A DNA stretch of 46,886 nucleotides from Prevotella veroralis DSM 19559 = JCM 6290 (GCF_000377625.1 NZ_KB898340.1:1-46886); one strand, 5' to 3'; numbered from the stretch's first letter, positions 34,487 to 44,182 are shown. Numbers and translations: made by a program. The notes: generated by a model from the letters alone, not told the origin.

Positions 34487-37400
34487 ATGACGACAAACGA
34501 TAACTATACTAAACGGGGGCATGTACTGATGACATGGCTCTGTTCATTGTTCCTAATTGCCGTTACTGGTTGTGAAGAAGCAACCACTACACGCTCATTA
34601 TCAGAGCAAGAATACCATTACGATGGCTCTCTCTCAATGCTATCAGTTGACCGCGACGGCTACTGGATAGGGGCTGAGACGGGAATAGTGTGGCATGTGA
34701 AAGGACAGGACAAGACGTGTTATTACACTGGCTTAGACCGTATATACGATATTGAACGCAATCTTCAAAACACTAACCAGATATGGATTGCAGCTCGAAA
34801 TGCGGGTTTGCAACTATGGAACATAGCCCAAGATTCGTTGGTCCATCAGGCAACCTTCACTCTTCCGAACAAGGGAGACGAATATTCACCATACGATATT
34901 GAGCAAGTAAAAGGCACTATCTACCTCGCAACCTCGCAAGGGCTCTACTCTACCACCGCATCAAACGCAACAAAGGAGTTGACTCCCATCTATCCAAAAA
35001 GTAGTAAGAAGACGGAACAAGGGGTAACGCCTTTCGTCGTAAATAATCTGTCGCACGCCGGAGGCAGGTGGCTTTTTGCGGCAACGCAAGCTGGAATTGC
35101 AGCCTTAGACCTATATAATAATAAGGTGAAAGTGCGCCATCAAGGTGAATATATACGCCATCTTGAGGTGTACGATAATCGCCTTTATGCGCTTGCGAAT
35201 GGTAAACTCTTGGTTGAAAGGCTTGATGGTCAGCATGAGGAGCAACACGCTATACCGCAAGCAGTGCTTTCTTTCTATAAAGTAGGACGCATCTATTACT
35301 TCATCACATCGTCAAGTGTTCTGCTTTCCGACGATCTCAAGCGGTTTATTAGTGCCCCACTCCACCACGAAATACCCACAAATGCGCACGAAATGGCAAT
35401 CCCCAATGATGGTAAAGGGTTTTCCGTGCTCTTAGGAAAGAGTGAGGTATGGCGCATTCCACATCATCTTGGCATCTTCACAGCCAATGCCTCTATCGCA
35501 GCAGCATGTAAGACGGGCGACAAACGCCTGTATCTTAATGATAAACGGGAGCTCTTCCGCCAACAAGGGAACGAGAAAGAGGCTACGAAGATATACGACT
35601 TTAAGGAGGGCGAGCAGCCTATGGAAATGCAAGCCTTTGGTGATGATGTCTATTACCGCAATGTGAGTAACCAGCTATGTAGGCTTACGGCAGATAAAAA
35701 CTATCTCCTCAACCAAGTCTTCGCACGCCCGAAAGTGTTAATGCAAACCAAGACGCACATCACAGCTATGGCACTGCAACCAACAAAGAGAAAGGTTTTG
35801 TTGGGTGTACAAGACTATCTGCTCGCTATTGATATGGAAACGGGTAAGGTCGACACAGTAAAGTCGATGAATGGAAAATACATCACTTCTTTTTATCAAC
35901 CATCGCCAGCTGGCGACAAAATATACATCACTACCTTGAATCATGGCGTCTTTGTGGGCAACGGCGAAGCGTTTAGTCCCATCAAGAACACCACGAATAA
36001 GAGTTTTATCAATGGCATAATCACGTGTAGCAAACGCCCGAATCGCATCACACTCCTTACTAATCACCAACTGGAAATACTGGGTTCTGACTCGCTCCAA
36101 ACGGATGGTTGTACCCGAATGTACTGCATCAATGACAGCATCCTTTATACCATCTCCGAGGCAGGAATACATAAGTATGCCATCAGACAAGGGCAGAAAC
36201 TGGTGGACTGTGGTACGTTCTACAACGATATACACTTCAATGCGCAGGCTGGATTCGTACAGGGTCAGTCGTTATATATAGGTTCTGACCTCGGCGTGAT
36301 GGCTCTTCAAGTAGGGAAAGAGACGTCTGCACAATGGGTTACTTTCAATGATAAGGTGCCCAATCCACGCTTGGTTCTGCTCGTTCTGTTGGCTGTACTC
36401 GTCGTTATTGGTATGATTATCTTCGTTTATATCAAGCAGAAACGAGCGGAGAAAATGCAACTTCAATTGGGGAAAGACGACCTTCATCGCCGCCTGTCTA
36501 CCCTTAACTCCATCCGAAACAGATTATCAGATGGGGAGCAGAAGGACATTGACAGCATCTATCAAGAGATTGAGCAGATAGGGAATGATACGCAAGACTT
36601 GAAGGCAGCCAGTCGACAGTTTTCATCGGTATCAGCACGCATCTCACGCATTAATCAGGACACGGCACTGTACATGATGAAGTACTTGAACGATCAAATC
36701 AAGCGTATTCAAGTGGTGAATATATATGAAAGTAATATCCTTCTAAAGGCTTCCGAGGAGGCAAGACTATCTAACGATATTGAGATAATCATACGACAGT
36801 GTGAGAGGAACGAAACGTGGCTTAGAGAGATAGAAGACCTGGAGGAACAACTGCACGGACTACGTAGGTCGACTGAAGGAACACTTATTCTTAAAGGCTT
36901 GAACGATGGTATGAAGGAGGAAATAAGCCGTATCTCCGAGCGATACCAACAGGTTCCTATTGCTGAAGTCCACGATGATTTCGCAGCAATCAAAGCGCAG
37001 TATGAACGCATCTTCAGTGCTGAAGGACTATTTATTATCCAACAGTATATTGACCAGAACATTGCTTACTTGGAGCGAGAAGAGGACTATCAGCATGTGA
37101 CAAAGGCTCTGATAACAGAACTGAAGACTATCAAGGACGAGCTGACGGAACGTGACAGAATAGAAGTGTTACGCACATTGCAGATCATAGACTATCGCAT
37201 TGCACAGGTGAAACAGCTGAAGGCTCTGCAACGACTCATGCAACACTACATTACAGTACATGACAACATTGTGCATGAGAATGAGTCAAGACGAATGAAG
37301 AAGTTCGACTCGAAGCTCTTTGCCGATATAGACTCTGCAACGCGAGACATCACTGATCGCATTAAAGCACTATCTTCTTTCTTCTTCGATAGTATGATGA

Positions 37401-37663
37401 AGACAGATGAAAGCATGTGTGGAGATCTCTTCCACTTCACCTCTGCTAACAGTCAGCAAGTACGTGTGCTCATTCTCTTACTCGCAATTCCTAAGGTGAA
37501 GCGAACGCTCCTGCCGGGTATGTTAGGTATATATGGTAACCTCAACCCAGTTGTTAGTAGACTTTATCACAGCAAGATTGGGGACAACAGAAAGGCATTA
37601 ATTGACTATTGCAAAGCACATCCTTCAAGTATAGTACACTATATTTTGAAGTTGTCCGAATAG
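34487..37663 (+). CDS. Large sensor-like lipoprotein/membrane protein, beta-propeller plus coiled coil
   Basis: A 1058-aa protein. A lipobox (AVTGC, C29) follows a hydrophobic start. Residues about 45-620 look like a propeller of the two-component-regulator type (DRDGYWIGAETGIVWHV, NQIWIAARNAGLQLWN, IYLATSQGLYS). One membrane helix lies at about 627-650, then a long charged coiled coil (about 655-950) and an unrecognised C-terminal domain (QVRVLILLLAIPKVKRTLLPGMLGIYG). No histidine kinase, HTH or GGDEF motif is seen. It probably senses a ligand outside and signals inside by an unknown route. The -7 TATCTTTG sits at 34461-34468. Confidence 0.65.
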   Translation: MTTNDNYTKRGHVLMTWLCSLFLIAVTGCEEATTTRSLSEQEYHYDGSLSMLSVDRDGYWIGAETGIVWHVKGQDKTCYYTGLDRIYDIERNLQNTNQIWIAARNAGLQLWNIAQDSLVHQATFTLPNKGDEYSPYDIEQVKGTIYLATSQGLYSTTASNATKELTPIYPKSSKKTEQGVTPFVVNNLSHAGGRWLFAATQAGIAALDLYNNKVKVRHQGEYIRHLEVYDNRLYALANGKLLVERLDGQHEEQHAIPQAVLSFYKVGRIYYFITSSSVLLSDDLKRFISAPLHHEIPTNAHEMAIPNDGKGFSVLLGKSEVWRIPHHLGIFTANASIAAACKTGDKRLYLNDKRELFRQQGNEKEATKIYDFKEGEQPMEMQAFGDDVYYRNVSNQLCRLTADKNYLLNQVFARPKVLMQTKTHITAMALQPTKRKVLLGVQDYLLAIDMETGKVDTVKSMNGKYITSFYQPSPAGDKIYITTLNHGVFVGNGEAFSPIKNTTNKSFINGIITCSKRPNRITLLTNHQLEILGSDSLQTDGCTRMYCINDSILYTISEAGIHKYAIRQGQKLVDCGTFYNDIHFNAQAGFVQGQSLYIGSDLGVMALQVGKETSAQWVTFNDKVPNPRLVLLVLLAVLVVIGMIIFVYIKQKRAEKMQLQLGKDDLHRRLSTLNSIRNRLSDGEQKDIDSIYQEIEQIGNDTQDLKAASRQFSSVSARISRINQDTALYMMKYLNDQIKRIQVVNIYESNILLKASEEARLSNDIEIIIRQCERNETWLREIEDLEEQLHGLRRSTEGTLILKGLNDGMKEEISRISERYQQVPIAEVHDDFAAIKAQYERIFSAEGLFIIQQYIDQNIAYLEREEDYQHVTKALITELKTIKDELTERDRIEVLRTLQIIDYRIAQVKQLKALQRLMQHYITVHDNIVHENESRRMKKFDSKLFADIDSATRDITDRIKALSSFFFDSMMKTDESMCGDLFHFTSANSQQVRVLILLLAIPKVKRTLLPGMLGIYGNLNPVVSRLYHSKIGDNRKALIDYCKAHPSSIVHYILKLSE

Positions 37664-37694
37664 ATTAACAGCTTATAAAACAAGAGCTTATAAT

Positions 37695-37742
37695 AGTTGC
37701 ATTGACTTATTTTATGGAAATAAGACAATGCAACTTCTTTTA
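37695..37742 (+). terminator. Terminator after the sensor gene
   Basis: AGTTGCATTG-A-CTTATTT pairs with AAATAAG-A-CAATGCAACT around a 5-nt loop, followed by TCTTTT. Confidence 0.85.
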
Positions 37743-37757
37743 TAACATCTTTCCACC

Positions 37758-37765
37758 TACCTTTG
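37758..37765 (+). promoter_or_regulatory. -7 motif TACCTTTG for the phosphatase gene
   Basis: It matches TAnnTTTG 52 nt before the start codon, after a T-rich stretch that may serve as -33. Confidence 0.5.
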
Positions 37766-37817
37766 CAAAAACAATATAATTCAATCTTATTAATGAACCT
37801 TTTAAATTAAAAACCAA

Positions 37818-38609
37818 ATGACAAAGAAAGCTCTCATAGTTGGTTTCGTTGCAATGTTATCGTTGTCAACGTTCGCACAGACTGCATCAACTAAGATTAA
37901 AGATGCACGTACTAAACCCGACCTCTACTTCCTTCAGGACGGTCAACAGGCTAGTTCACTCGACTTGCTGCCTGCTCCTCCACAGCCAGGAAGCATTCAG
38001 TTCTTATATGACCAGGCTCAATACCAATGGGGAAAGATGCAACGTGACACGCCAAGAGGCGATCAGGCAGCTGCAGATGCACGTGTTGGCGGTGACGGAG
38101 TGCCTAATGCCTTCTCTGATGCATTCGGTATTAAGATAAGCAAGGAGACTACTCCTGAGATTTACAAACTCGTTCTGAATATGCGTGAAGACGCTGGTGA
38201 CTTAGCCACTCGCGGTGCTAAAAACCACTACATGCGCGTTCGTCCGTTTGCATTCTACAAGGAGATGACCTGCAACCCAGAGCAGCAACAGGAGCTATCC
38301 ACCAATGGTTCTTATCCTTCTGGTCACACCGCTATTGGTTGGGCAACGGCACTTGTATTGGCAGAAATCAATGTTGACCGACAGAATGAGATATTAGAAC
38401 GTGGCTACCAGATGGGACAGAGCCGTGTTATCTGTGGTTACCACTGGCAGAGCGACGTGGATGCTGCACGCATAATCAGCGCAGCCATCGTGGCACGTTT
38501 GCATGCCGACCCTGCTTTCCAAGCACAGTTAGCAAAGGCAAAGAAGGAGTTTGCGAAGCTACAAAAGGATGGAAAGGTAGCTAAGAGTACCTTCAAAGCA
38601 GCCAACTAA
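37818..38609 (+). CDS. Class A nonspecific acid phosphatase (PhoN/PhoC type)
   Basis: A 263-aa secreted phosphatase of the PAP2 superfamily. The signal peptide ends near TFAQ (about 21). The three-part active site is complete: K-x6-RP (KNHYMRVRP), PSGH ([14 protein letters not shown]) and SR-x5-H-x3-D ([15 protein letters not shown]). It should release phosphate from organic esters in the periplasm. It leads a run of three genes linked to phosphorus uptake and has its own promoter. Confidence 0.93.
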   Translation: MTKKALIVGFVAMLSLSTFAQTASTKIKDARTKPDLYFLQDGQQASSLDLLPAPPQPGSIQFLYDQAQYQWGKMQRDTPRGDQAAADARVGGDGVPNAFSDAFGIKISKETTPEIYKLVLNMREDAGDLATRGAKNHYMRVRPFAFYKEMTCNPEQQQELSTNGSYPSGHTAIGWATALVLAEINVDRQNEILERGYQMGQSRVICGYHWQSDVDAARIISAAIVARLHADPAFQAQLAKAKKEFAKLQKDGKVAKSTFKAAN

Positions 38610-38654
38610 ACCGAGGATAACAACAACACAAACAACCTAATAATATCAAAGACA

Positions 38655-39812
38655 ATGAAGAGAATAATTCTTATTGCAGCCTGTGGACTAATGGTCTGCA
38701 CACACACTTTCGCTCAAGAAGACGCGCCAAAGTTAGTCATAAAGCCATCCGGTCGTATCTTGATGGACGCTGGAGTCATGCACTCATCAGACCCCACTGT
38801 TGATGACAAGTTGAACGATGGAGTCGCAATCCCTGATGTTCGCGCTGGCTTAAGTGCTACTTATGGCAAGTGGAAAGCTAAGGTTGACGTTGGTTATGCA
38901 CGACAGTCTGTATCCTTAAAGGACATCAACATTGATTATAACTTCGATAAGGAGAACCTGGTGCGCATGGGTTACTTCGTACATCAATACGGTCTCCAGA
39001 GTGGCACCTCATCAAGTTTCAAGATCTCAATGGAGGAGCCTTTGGCTAATCAGGCATTCTTCAATAGTCGTTTGCTTGGTGCTATGTTCCTCCATGCAGG
39101 TGAGAAGTTCCACGCCACAGCATCTCTCTTTGCAGAAAACGATGCGATGAAGATGTCGACAGATAAGCTCGGTAATGAGGCGTGGGGAGCTATGACTCGT
39201 TTGGTGTGGCGCCCCCTCACTGAGCGTGGCAAGATCTTCCACATTGGTATCAGTGGTGCTTATGAGTCGCCAAGATATAGTAAGAACCCAGCAAACAGCC
39301 ATAGTTCTTACACCTTGAGAGCCCCATTCCCAACGCGTATAGCCAATGTCAGCGCACAAGAAGCTACTATTACGAACGCAAAGGCATTATGGAAGTTCTC
39401 TCCAGAACTGAATGTTGCATGCGGTAACTTAGGCTTTGAAGCACAATACTTCTACGTTGGTATCAAGCGTAAAAACGCCCTACCCAACTACAGCGCATGG
39501 GGTGCTTACGGCAATGTTCGCTACTTGCTCAATGGTCAAGGATATACTTACACCAGAACAGATGCAGGTATCGCAACACCTGATCCAGGCTCTTTGGAAC
39601 TCGTTGCTGCATATAACTATTCAACGTTAAGTGATAAGGATGCAGGCATACATGGCGGTAAGGTGAGTGATTGGTCATTAACCTTCAACTACTATCTAAA
39701 CAAATATATGATCTGGCGTGTACGTGGTTCTATCACCCGTGCGACCGATAATGCAGCCTTCAACAACAATACGTTCTCCATCCTTGAGACACGTTTGCAG
39801 ATTAAGTTCTAA
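38655..39812 (+). CDS. OprO/OprP-like porin
   Basis: A 385-aa outer-membrane barrel with a signal peptide (cleavage near TFAQ, about 21) and alternating strands ending in a C-terminal phenylalanine (ETRLQIKF). The start, LVIKPSGRILMDAGVMHS, and DINIDYNFDKENLVRMGYFVHQYGLQ resemble the phosphate-selective porin O/P family. Selectivity is inferred from the family and from the phosphatase genes on both sides. It follows the phosphatase gene after 45 nt. Confidence 0.85.
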   Translation: MKRIILIAACGLMVCTHTFAQEDAPKLVIKPSGRILMDAGVMHSSDPTVDDKLNDGVAIPDVRAGLSATYGKWKAKVDVGYARQSVSLKDINIDYNFDKENLVRMGYFVHQYGLQSGTSSSFKISMEEPLANQAFFNSRLLGAMFLHAGEKFHATASLFAENDAMKMSTDKLGNEAWGAMTRLVWRPLTERGKIFHIGISGAYESPRYSKNPANSHSSYTLRAPFPTRIANVSAQEATITNAKALWKFSPELNVACGNLGFEAQYFYVGIKRKNALPNYSAWGAYGNVRYLLNGQGYTYTRTDAGIATPDPGSLELVAAYNYSTLSDKDAGIHGGKVSDWSLTFNYYLNKYMIWRVRGSITRATDNAAFNNNTFSILETRLQIKF

Positions 39813-39883
39813 GGCTTGATATATTCTTTGAGCCAATCGTTTACAACTTATAGGGACGCTATCGGACTTTAAAGGAAAGAGTA

Positions 39884-39920
39884 AAAAGGGGCTAGACGAC
39901 CGAACACGTCTGCCCCTTTT
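39884..39920 (+). terminator. Hairpin between porin and histidine phosphatase genes
   Basis: AAAAGGGGC-AGACG pairs with CGTCT-GCCCCTTTT. It lies in a 156-nt gap and may be a full or partial terminator, so the downstream gene may be expressed less or separately. Confidence 0.7.
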
Positions 39921-39968
39921 ACGCTAAACGTAGTCCACACGCAACCCTTAACCTAAAAACAAATAACA

Positions 39969-41258
39969 ATGAAAAAGATTAGTTTTATCCTTATGCTCGT
40001 GGCGTTGACAATCCTTTGTCCGTCACTGACCTTCGCACAGCTCCAACGCTCCGAGGCGTTTAAAGCTAAATACAAACTAAAGGAGTTGGTCATTCTCTCA
40101 CGTCACAACATCCGCTCTCCAATATCTGCCAACGGCTCAACATTGGGCAAGATGACCCCTCATCAGTGGACAAACTGGTCGGCTGCGGGTAGCGAACTGA
40201 CCTTGCGTGGAGGTGTGTTAGAGACCGAGATGGGGCAGTTCTTCCGCAAATGGACAGTCAATGAGGGCTTGTTCAAGGATAACTATGTGCCTAACATAGA
40301 CGAGGTGAACCTCTATGCAAACTCTATGCAGCGATGTATTGCGACGGCTCAATACTTCTCAAGTGGCTTTATGCCTGTTGCAAACTTGCGCATAAACCAT
40401 CGCTATGTACCCTCTAAAATGGATCCAATCTTCTTCCCTCGCATTACAAAGAACAGTGAGGCGTTCCGCACGGAGGCTATGAAGCAAATCAATGAGATGG
40501 GCGGTAAGGATGGGCTCGTTGGTATCAACAAGGGCTTGAAGGATTCTTATGCGATTATCTCAAAGGTACTCGATATGAAAGAAAGCGATGCTTATAAGAA
40601 AGGCGAGATAAAGGACTTCGTTGATAACGACACCAAGATTATCTTCGAACTCAACCAAGAACCAAGCATGAAAGGCTCATTAAAGACTGCCAACTCAGCC
40701 TCTGACGCTTTCATCCTGCAGTATTATGAGGAGCCAGATGCCGTGAAAGCAGCCTTTGGTCATAAGCTATCTCTTGACGAATGGACGAAGATTGCGAAGA
40801 TAAAAGACGTATATGGCGACGTGCTTTTCACCGCTCCTATCGTGGCAGTGAACGTAGCACATCCATTGCTGCAATACATGTATGACGAGTTGAATACAGA
40901 CTCTCGTAAGTTCACCTTCCTATGTGGGCACGACTCAAACATAGCAAGCGTTGATGCTGCATTAGGCGTAGAAGAGTATTCACTCCCTAACTCCATAGAG
41001 AAGAAGACACCTATCGGCTCTAAGCTAGTATTCGAGAAGTGGGTGGATAACGCAGGTAAGACTTACGTTGCCGTAAACCTTGTTTACCAGAGTACGGATC
41101 AGTTGAAACAGATGTCCCTACTCGACCTTCAGCATGCGCCACAAGTATATTCCCTGAAGTTGAAAGGGCTCACGCAGAATGCAGATGGCTTATACTCATT
41201 TGAGGATGTAAACAATCGCTTCATGCAAGCCCTCCGTGCTTATGATGAGATAAAATAA
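39969..41258 (+). CDS. Histidine acid phosphatase (phytase / glucose-1-phosphatase type)
   Basis: A 429-aa secreted phosphatase of histidine phosphatase clade 2. The signal peptide ends near TFAQ (about 24). The catalytic RHNIRSP (family form RHGxRxP, here N in place of G) and the C-terminal HD motif (FLCGHDSNIAS) are present. Members hydrolyse phytate or sugar phosphates. The G-to-N change is worth noting. With the acid phosphatase and porin it looks like a phosphate-scavenging set. Confidence 0.88.
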   Translation: MKKISFILMLVALTILCPSLTFAQLQRSEAFKAKYKLKELVILSRHNIRSPISANGSTLGKMTPHQWTNWSAAGSELTLRGGVLETEMGQFFRKWTVNEGLFKDNYVPNIDEVNLYANSMQRCIATAQYFSSGFMPVANLRINHRYVPSKMDPIFFPRITKNSEAFRTEAMKQINEMGGKDGLVGINKGLKDSYAIISKVLDMKESDAYKKGEIKDFVDNDTKIIFELNQEPSMKGSLKTANSASDAFILQYYEEPDAVKAAFGHKLSLDEWTKIAKIKDVYGDVLFTAPIVAVNVAHPLLQYMYDELNTDSRKFTFLCGHDSNIASVDAALGVEEYSLPNSIEKKTPIGSKLVFEKWVDNAGKTYVAVNLVYQSTDQLKQMSLLDLQHAPQVYSLKLKGLTQNADGLYSFEDVNNRFMQALRAYDEIK

Positions 41259-41320
41259 GGTGTAAGGCTATTGCACACTCGTAGTATCTAATTCACGAAA
41301 TAGGTACACACGAAAGGGAA

Positions 41321-41351
41321 ATGACGTCATATCGTTCTGATATGGCGTCAT
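41321..41351 (+). terminator. Hairpin after the histidine phosphatase gene
   Basis: A 13-bp stem with one wobble and a 5-nt loop, followed by TATTCTT. Confidence 0.65.
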
Positions 41352-41439
41352 ATTCTTAATAACCTCCCACCACACACGCTCGCTCCCTTCGTACACCTAC
41401 GCCTTATAAAGCCGTAATAATAAACTTTATCGGCAATTG

Positions 41440-41471
41440 TTTGGGAGATTAACAAATAAGTTTTACTTTTG
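41440..41471 (+). promoter_or_regulatory. Bacteroidetes-type promoter for the epimerase gene
   Basis: TTTG (41440-41443) and TACTTTTG (41464-41471) with a 20-nt spacer, giving a leader of about 95 nt. Confidence 0.65.
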
Positions 41472-41572
41472 TCGGTGCGTGTAGATAAGGATGCAAGGCG
41501 GCAGAGATTCACGAACATATCATCTATCACATACACCTAAAGACCAAGTAAACAGACACTATAAAACAAATT

Positions 41573-42763
41573 ATGAATAAGAAAGAATACGTGCGTTCAT
41601 GGGCTGAAAGCTACAAGAACGACTTGACAAACAACATCATGCCATTCTGGTTGGAACATGGTTGGGATAAAGAGAATGGCGGTATTTATACATGTCTTAA
41701 CCGTGATGGTTCGTTGATGGATACCACTAAGTCGGTGTGGTTCCAAGGGCGATGGGCATTCATCTGCGCCTTTGCCTATAACAATGTAGAGAAGAATCAA
41801 GAGTGGTTAGAGGCGTCGAAATCGGCTATCGACTTCATTGAGAAGTATTGTTTCGACCAAGATGGTCACATGTACTTCGAGGTTTCTGCCACTGGTCAAC
41901 CTATACGCAAACGCCGTTACGTATTCTCTGAGACCTTCGCAGCTATAGCCTTTGCAGAATACTCAAAGGCAACGGGCGACCGCCATTATGCCGAACGTGC
42001 ATTGCAAGTATTCCATGACGCACAACGCTTTCTGGCTACTCCAGGATTCCTCCCAGCCAAGTATGAAAAGGGTGTGGAGGCGCAGAGTCATTCGATTATC
42101 ATGATTCTCATTAACGTTGGCTCACGCCTTCGCGAAGTAATTGACGACCCTACTCTCACCGAGCAGATAGATAAGTCAATCGCACTATTGCGCCAGTACT
42201 TCATGCACCCAGAGTTTAAGGCACTCCTTGAGACCGTTGGCATGAATGGAGAGTTTATAGATACTAATGCTGGGCGAATCATCAATCCAGGTCATTGCAT
42301 TGAGACGGCATGGTTCATCATGGAGGAGGCTAAGCTGCGCAAGTGGGACAAGTCACTCCTTGACACAGCCCTGACCATATTCGACTGGTCGTGGGATTGG
42401 GGCTGGGATAAGCTCTATGGTGGTATTATCAACTTCCGTGATTGCCGCAACTTACCTGCACAGGACTATTCACAAGACATGAAGTTCTGGTGGCCGCAAT
42501 GCGAGACAATCATTGCCTCGCTCTATGCTTACCTCGGTACGGGTGATGAAGAGTACCTCTATCGGCACCAGCGAATCAGTGAGTGGACATACGCTCACTT
42601 CCCAGATAAGGATTACCCAGAATGGTACGGATACCTGCATCGTGATGGTACGGTAGCCCAACCAGCCAAAGGAAATATATTTAAAGGGCCGTTCCATATC
42701 CCTCGTATGATGATTAAGGGCTATATGCTCTGTCAGGAGATCTTACAGAAGATGGAGGAATAA
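41573..42763 (+). CDS. AGE-family epimerase/isomerase
   Basis: A 396-aa protein with the (alpha/alpha)6 barrel sequence of N-acylglucosamine 2-epimerases (FWLEHGWDKENGGIYTCLNRDG, VWFQGRWAFICAFAYN, NPGHCIETAW, GPFHIPRMMIKGY). The histidines in GHCIETAW and GPFHIP are likely catalytic. In Bacteroidetes such enzymes convert ManNAc to GlcNAc in sialic acid use, but the family also includes mannose and cellobiose epimerases, and no nan genes are nearby to decide. No signal peptide, so cytoplasmic. Confidence 0.88.
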   Translation: MNKKEYVRSWAESYKNDLTNNIMPFWLEHGWDKENGGIYTCLNRDGSLMDTTKSVWFQGRWAFICAFAYNNVEKNQEWLEASKSAIDFIEKYCFDQDGHMYFEVSATGQPIRKRRYVFSETFAAIAFAEYSKATGDRHYAERALQVFHDAQRFLATPGFLPAKYEKGVEAQSHSIIMILINVGSRLREVIDDPTLTEQIDKSIALLRQYFMHPEFKALLETVGMNGEFIDTNAGRIINPGHCIETAWFIMEEAKLRKWDKSLLDTALTIFDWSWDWGWDKLYGGIINFRDCRNLPAQDYSQDMKFWWPQCETIIASLYAYLGTGDEEYLYRHQRISEWTYAHFPDKDYPEWYGYLHRDGTVAQPAKGNIFKGPFHIPRMMIKGYMLCQEILQKMEE

Positions 42764-43140
42764 AGCCCCTATCACTCCGCTTAAAGCATAAGCAGGGAAA
42801 GCGAGATGCGCACGTATTGCATTTCGTTTTCCCTGCTTTTCTTTTGCTTACCTGCGTGTCTTGCATTACTTTCCTACGTGTTCTGCATTGTTTTGATGCG
42901 TGTTTTGCATTGCTTTGATACGTATATTATTTAATTATCTAAGCGTGATAACTAATTATCTAAGCGTGATAATTAATTATCTAAGTCTGATAATACTTTA
43001 TCACACTTAGATAATATAAAAATATACGTGTTCCGTGAATACGGAAAGCGCACAAAATGAAAACAGATAACGTATAATCAAACGAAAAAGAGGGTATGTG
43101 CCTGTTGATACATACCCTCTTCACCTTATTATATATGTAT
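42764..43140. repeat. Terminator and two tandem repeat arrays
   Basis: After the terminator at 42790-42845 come about three 22-bp units (42850-42915, CGTGT then TTGCATT) and three 21-bp units (42932-42952, 42953-42973, 42974-42994; TAATTATCTAAGCGTGATAA type). An inverted copy of the latter follows at 42998-43015. No gene seen. Confidence 0.75.
42790..42845 (+). terminator. Strong terminator after the epimerase gene
   Basis: A 20-bp stem with two G-T pairs (AAGCAGGGAAA with TTTTCCCTGCTT), followed by a T-rich run. Confidence 0.85.
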
Positions 43141-43386
43141 TTACTCGAAACTACTAAGATATTTTATCGCCTCTTGCATATCGGATGCAAAGGTGCTATG
43201 GGTCAGCAAGAACCCTTCCCTACCGGCTGCTAGTTTGTCATAGAGTTCCTTATTCATCGAGTCAACATACGAACTAATGGCATACTCTATATCGTCCTTT
43301 TGCCGTTCACTATGCGAGAATGCGTACACCTGATACTTCTGATGAAAGAAGCAATAAGCCGCATCTATACTGTCTTTTGTTATCAT
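43141..43386 (-). CDS. Small hypothetical protein
   Basis: An 81-aa protein I do not recognise. It is mixed helical and charged, with no signal or membrane segment (DAAYCFFHQKYQVYAFSHSERQKDDIEYAISSYVDSMNKELYDKLAAG). It lies 55 nt after the Nudix gene on the same strand and may be cotranscribed with it. Codon use looks like the neighbouring chromosome genes. Confidence 0.6.
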   Translation of the reverse strand: MITKDSIDAAYCFFHQKYQVYAFSHSERQKDDIEYAISSYVDSMNKELYDKLAAGREGFLLTHSTFASDMQEAIKYLSSFE

Positions 43387-43441
43387 ATTACATTACTTTT
43401 TACCTATCTATTCATACGCTGTAGAATGCTCATTAACACGC

Positions 43442-44008
43442 TCAAGCATACATTGAAAAGAATTTCCAAAGCGGTGCGACCATCAGTGCTTGTATGAATT
43501 TCCCTTGCACAAGCATATCCTTAACTTCCACTTTCGTGCGTAGGAAAACCTCTATATCTTCGGTCTCATCCAAATGTTGCTGGCTTGTCTTCTTCACCCC
43601 ACGGGCATAGAAACAGTGGCAGAGATTATCCATCACGCCAGGGTTAGGGGCGATAGTCATGATTTCTTGCCACTCGCCACCAGTGTAACCTGTCTCTTCC
43701 TCCAGTTCACGTTGTGCAGCGTGCAAGGGTTCCTCACCCGCTTCAATCACACCAGCACAAATCTCGGTTGAGACAACCCCCAGCCCATGACGGTACTGAC
43801 GTTCTAATATAATGTCGCCCTCTTCGGTCTCTGCAATGACATTGATCCACGATGGATAAGAGAGTACATAATATTCATCATAAATCTTGCCATTCGGGAG
43901 TTCCACCGTATCGCAACGCGCCTTCAACCAAGGGCGATTGATGAGTTGCTTTGAAGAAAGCGTATGCCATACCATTTCTTTATCATTCCGTGCCATACTA
44001 TCATTCAT
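43442..44008 (-). CDS. Nudix hydrolase
   Basis: A 188-aa pyrophosphatase of the Nudix superfamily. The box is complete: GVIEAGEEPLHAAQRELEEETGY (G-x5-E-x7-REL-x-EE-x-G). The flanking GDIILERQYRHGLGVVSTEICAG and APNPGVMDN resemble ADP-ribose pyrophosphatases, but substrate is not certain. Promoter at 44038-44069 on the minus strand. The start could also be the second ATG, four codons in. Confidence 0.9.
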   Translation of the reverse strand: MNDSMARNDKEMVWHTLSSKQLINRPWLKARCDTVELPNGKIYDEYYVLSYPSWINVIAETEEGDIILERQYRHGLGVVSTEICAGVIEAGEEPLHAAQRELEEETGYTGGEWQEIMTIAPNPGVMDNLCHCFYARGVKKTSQQHLDETEDIEVFLRTKVEVKDMLVQGKFIQALMVAPLWKFFSMYA

Positions 44009-44037
44009 TTAATTGATTGTCATTCGTTATACATCAA

Positions 44038-44069
44038 CAAAGGTAAAGGATTACACTTGAATGAGCAAA
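44038..44069 (-). promoter_or_regulatory. Nudix gene promoter
   Basis: Minus-strand TTTG (44066-44069), a 20-nt spacer and TACCTTTG (44038-44045). Confidence 0.65.
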
Positions 44070-44174
44070 TATATATTCGCAAAGTAATAAGCACATAACA
44101 CCTATTACATGCAATATATACCCCTCGAACGAAAACATTTCGTGTTTATTGACAACTTACTCATCTTTTATACC

Positions 44175-44182
44175 TATCTTTG
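44175..44182 (+). promoter_or_regulatory. -7 motif TATCTTTG before the 39-aa ORF
   Basis: It matches TAnnTTTG and gives a leader of about 90 nt. No good -33 TTTG is seen. Confidence 0.45.

Larger units (their letters stand above)
41259..41572. other. Intergenic region before the epimerase gene
   Basis: A 13-bp hairpin at 41321-41351 (ATGACGTCATATC with GATATGGCGTCAT) ends the phosphatase unit. A promoter, TTTG at 41440-41443, 20 nt, TACTTTTG at 41464-41471, starts the next. No gene seen. Confidence 0.65.

Noticed and set aside
42932..43015. 21-bp tandem array as a CRISPR
   Set aside because: Units abut without unique spacers and no cas genes are nearby.
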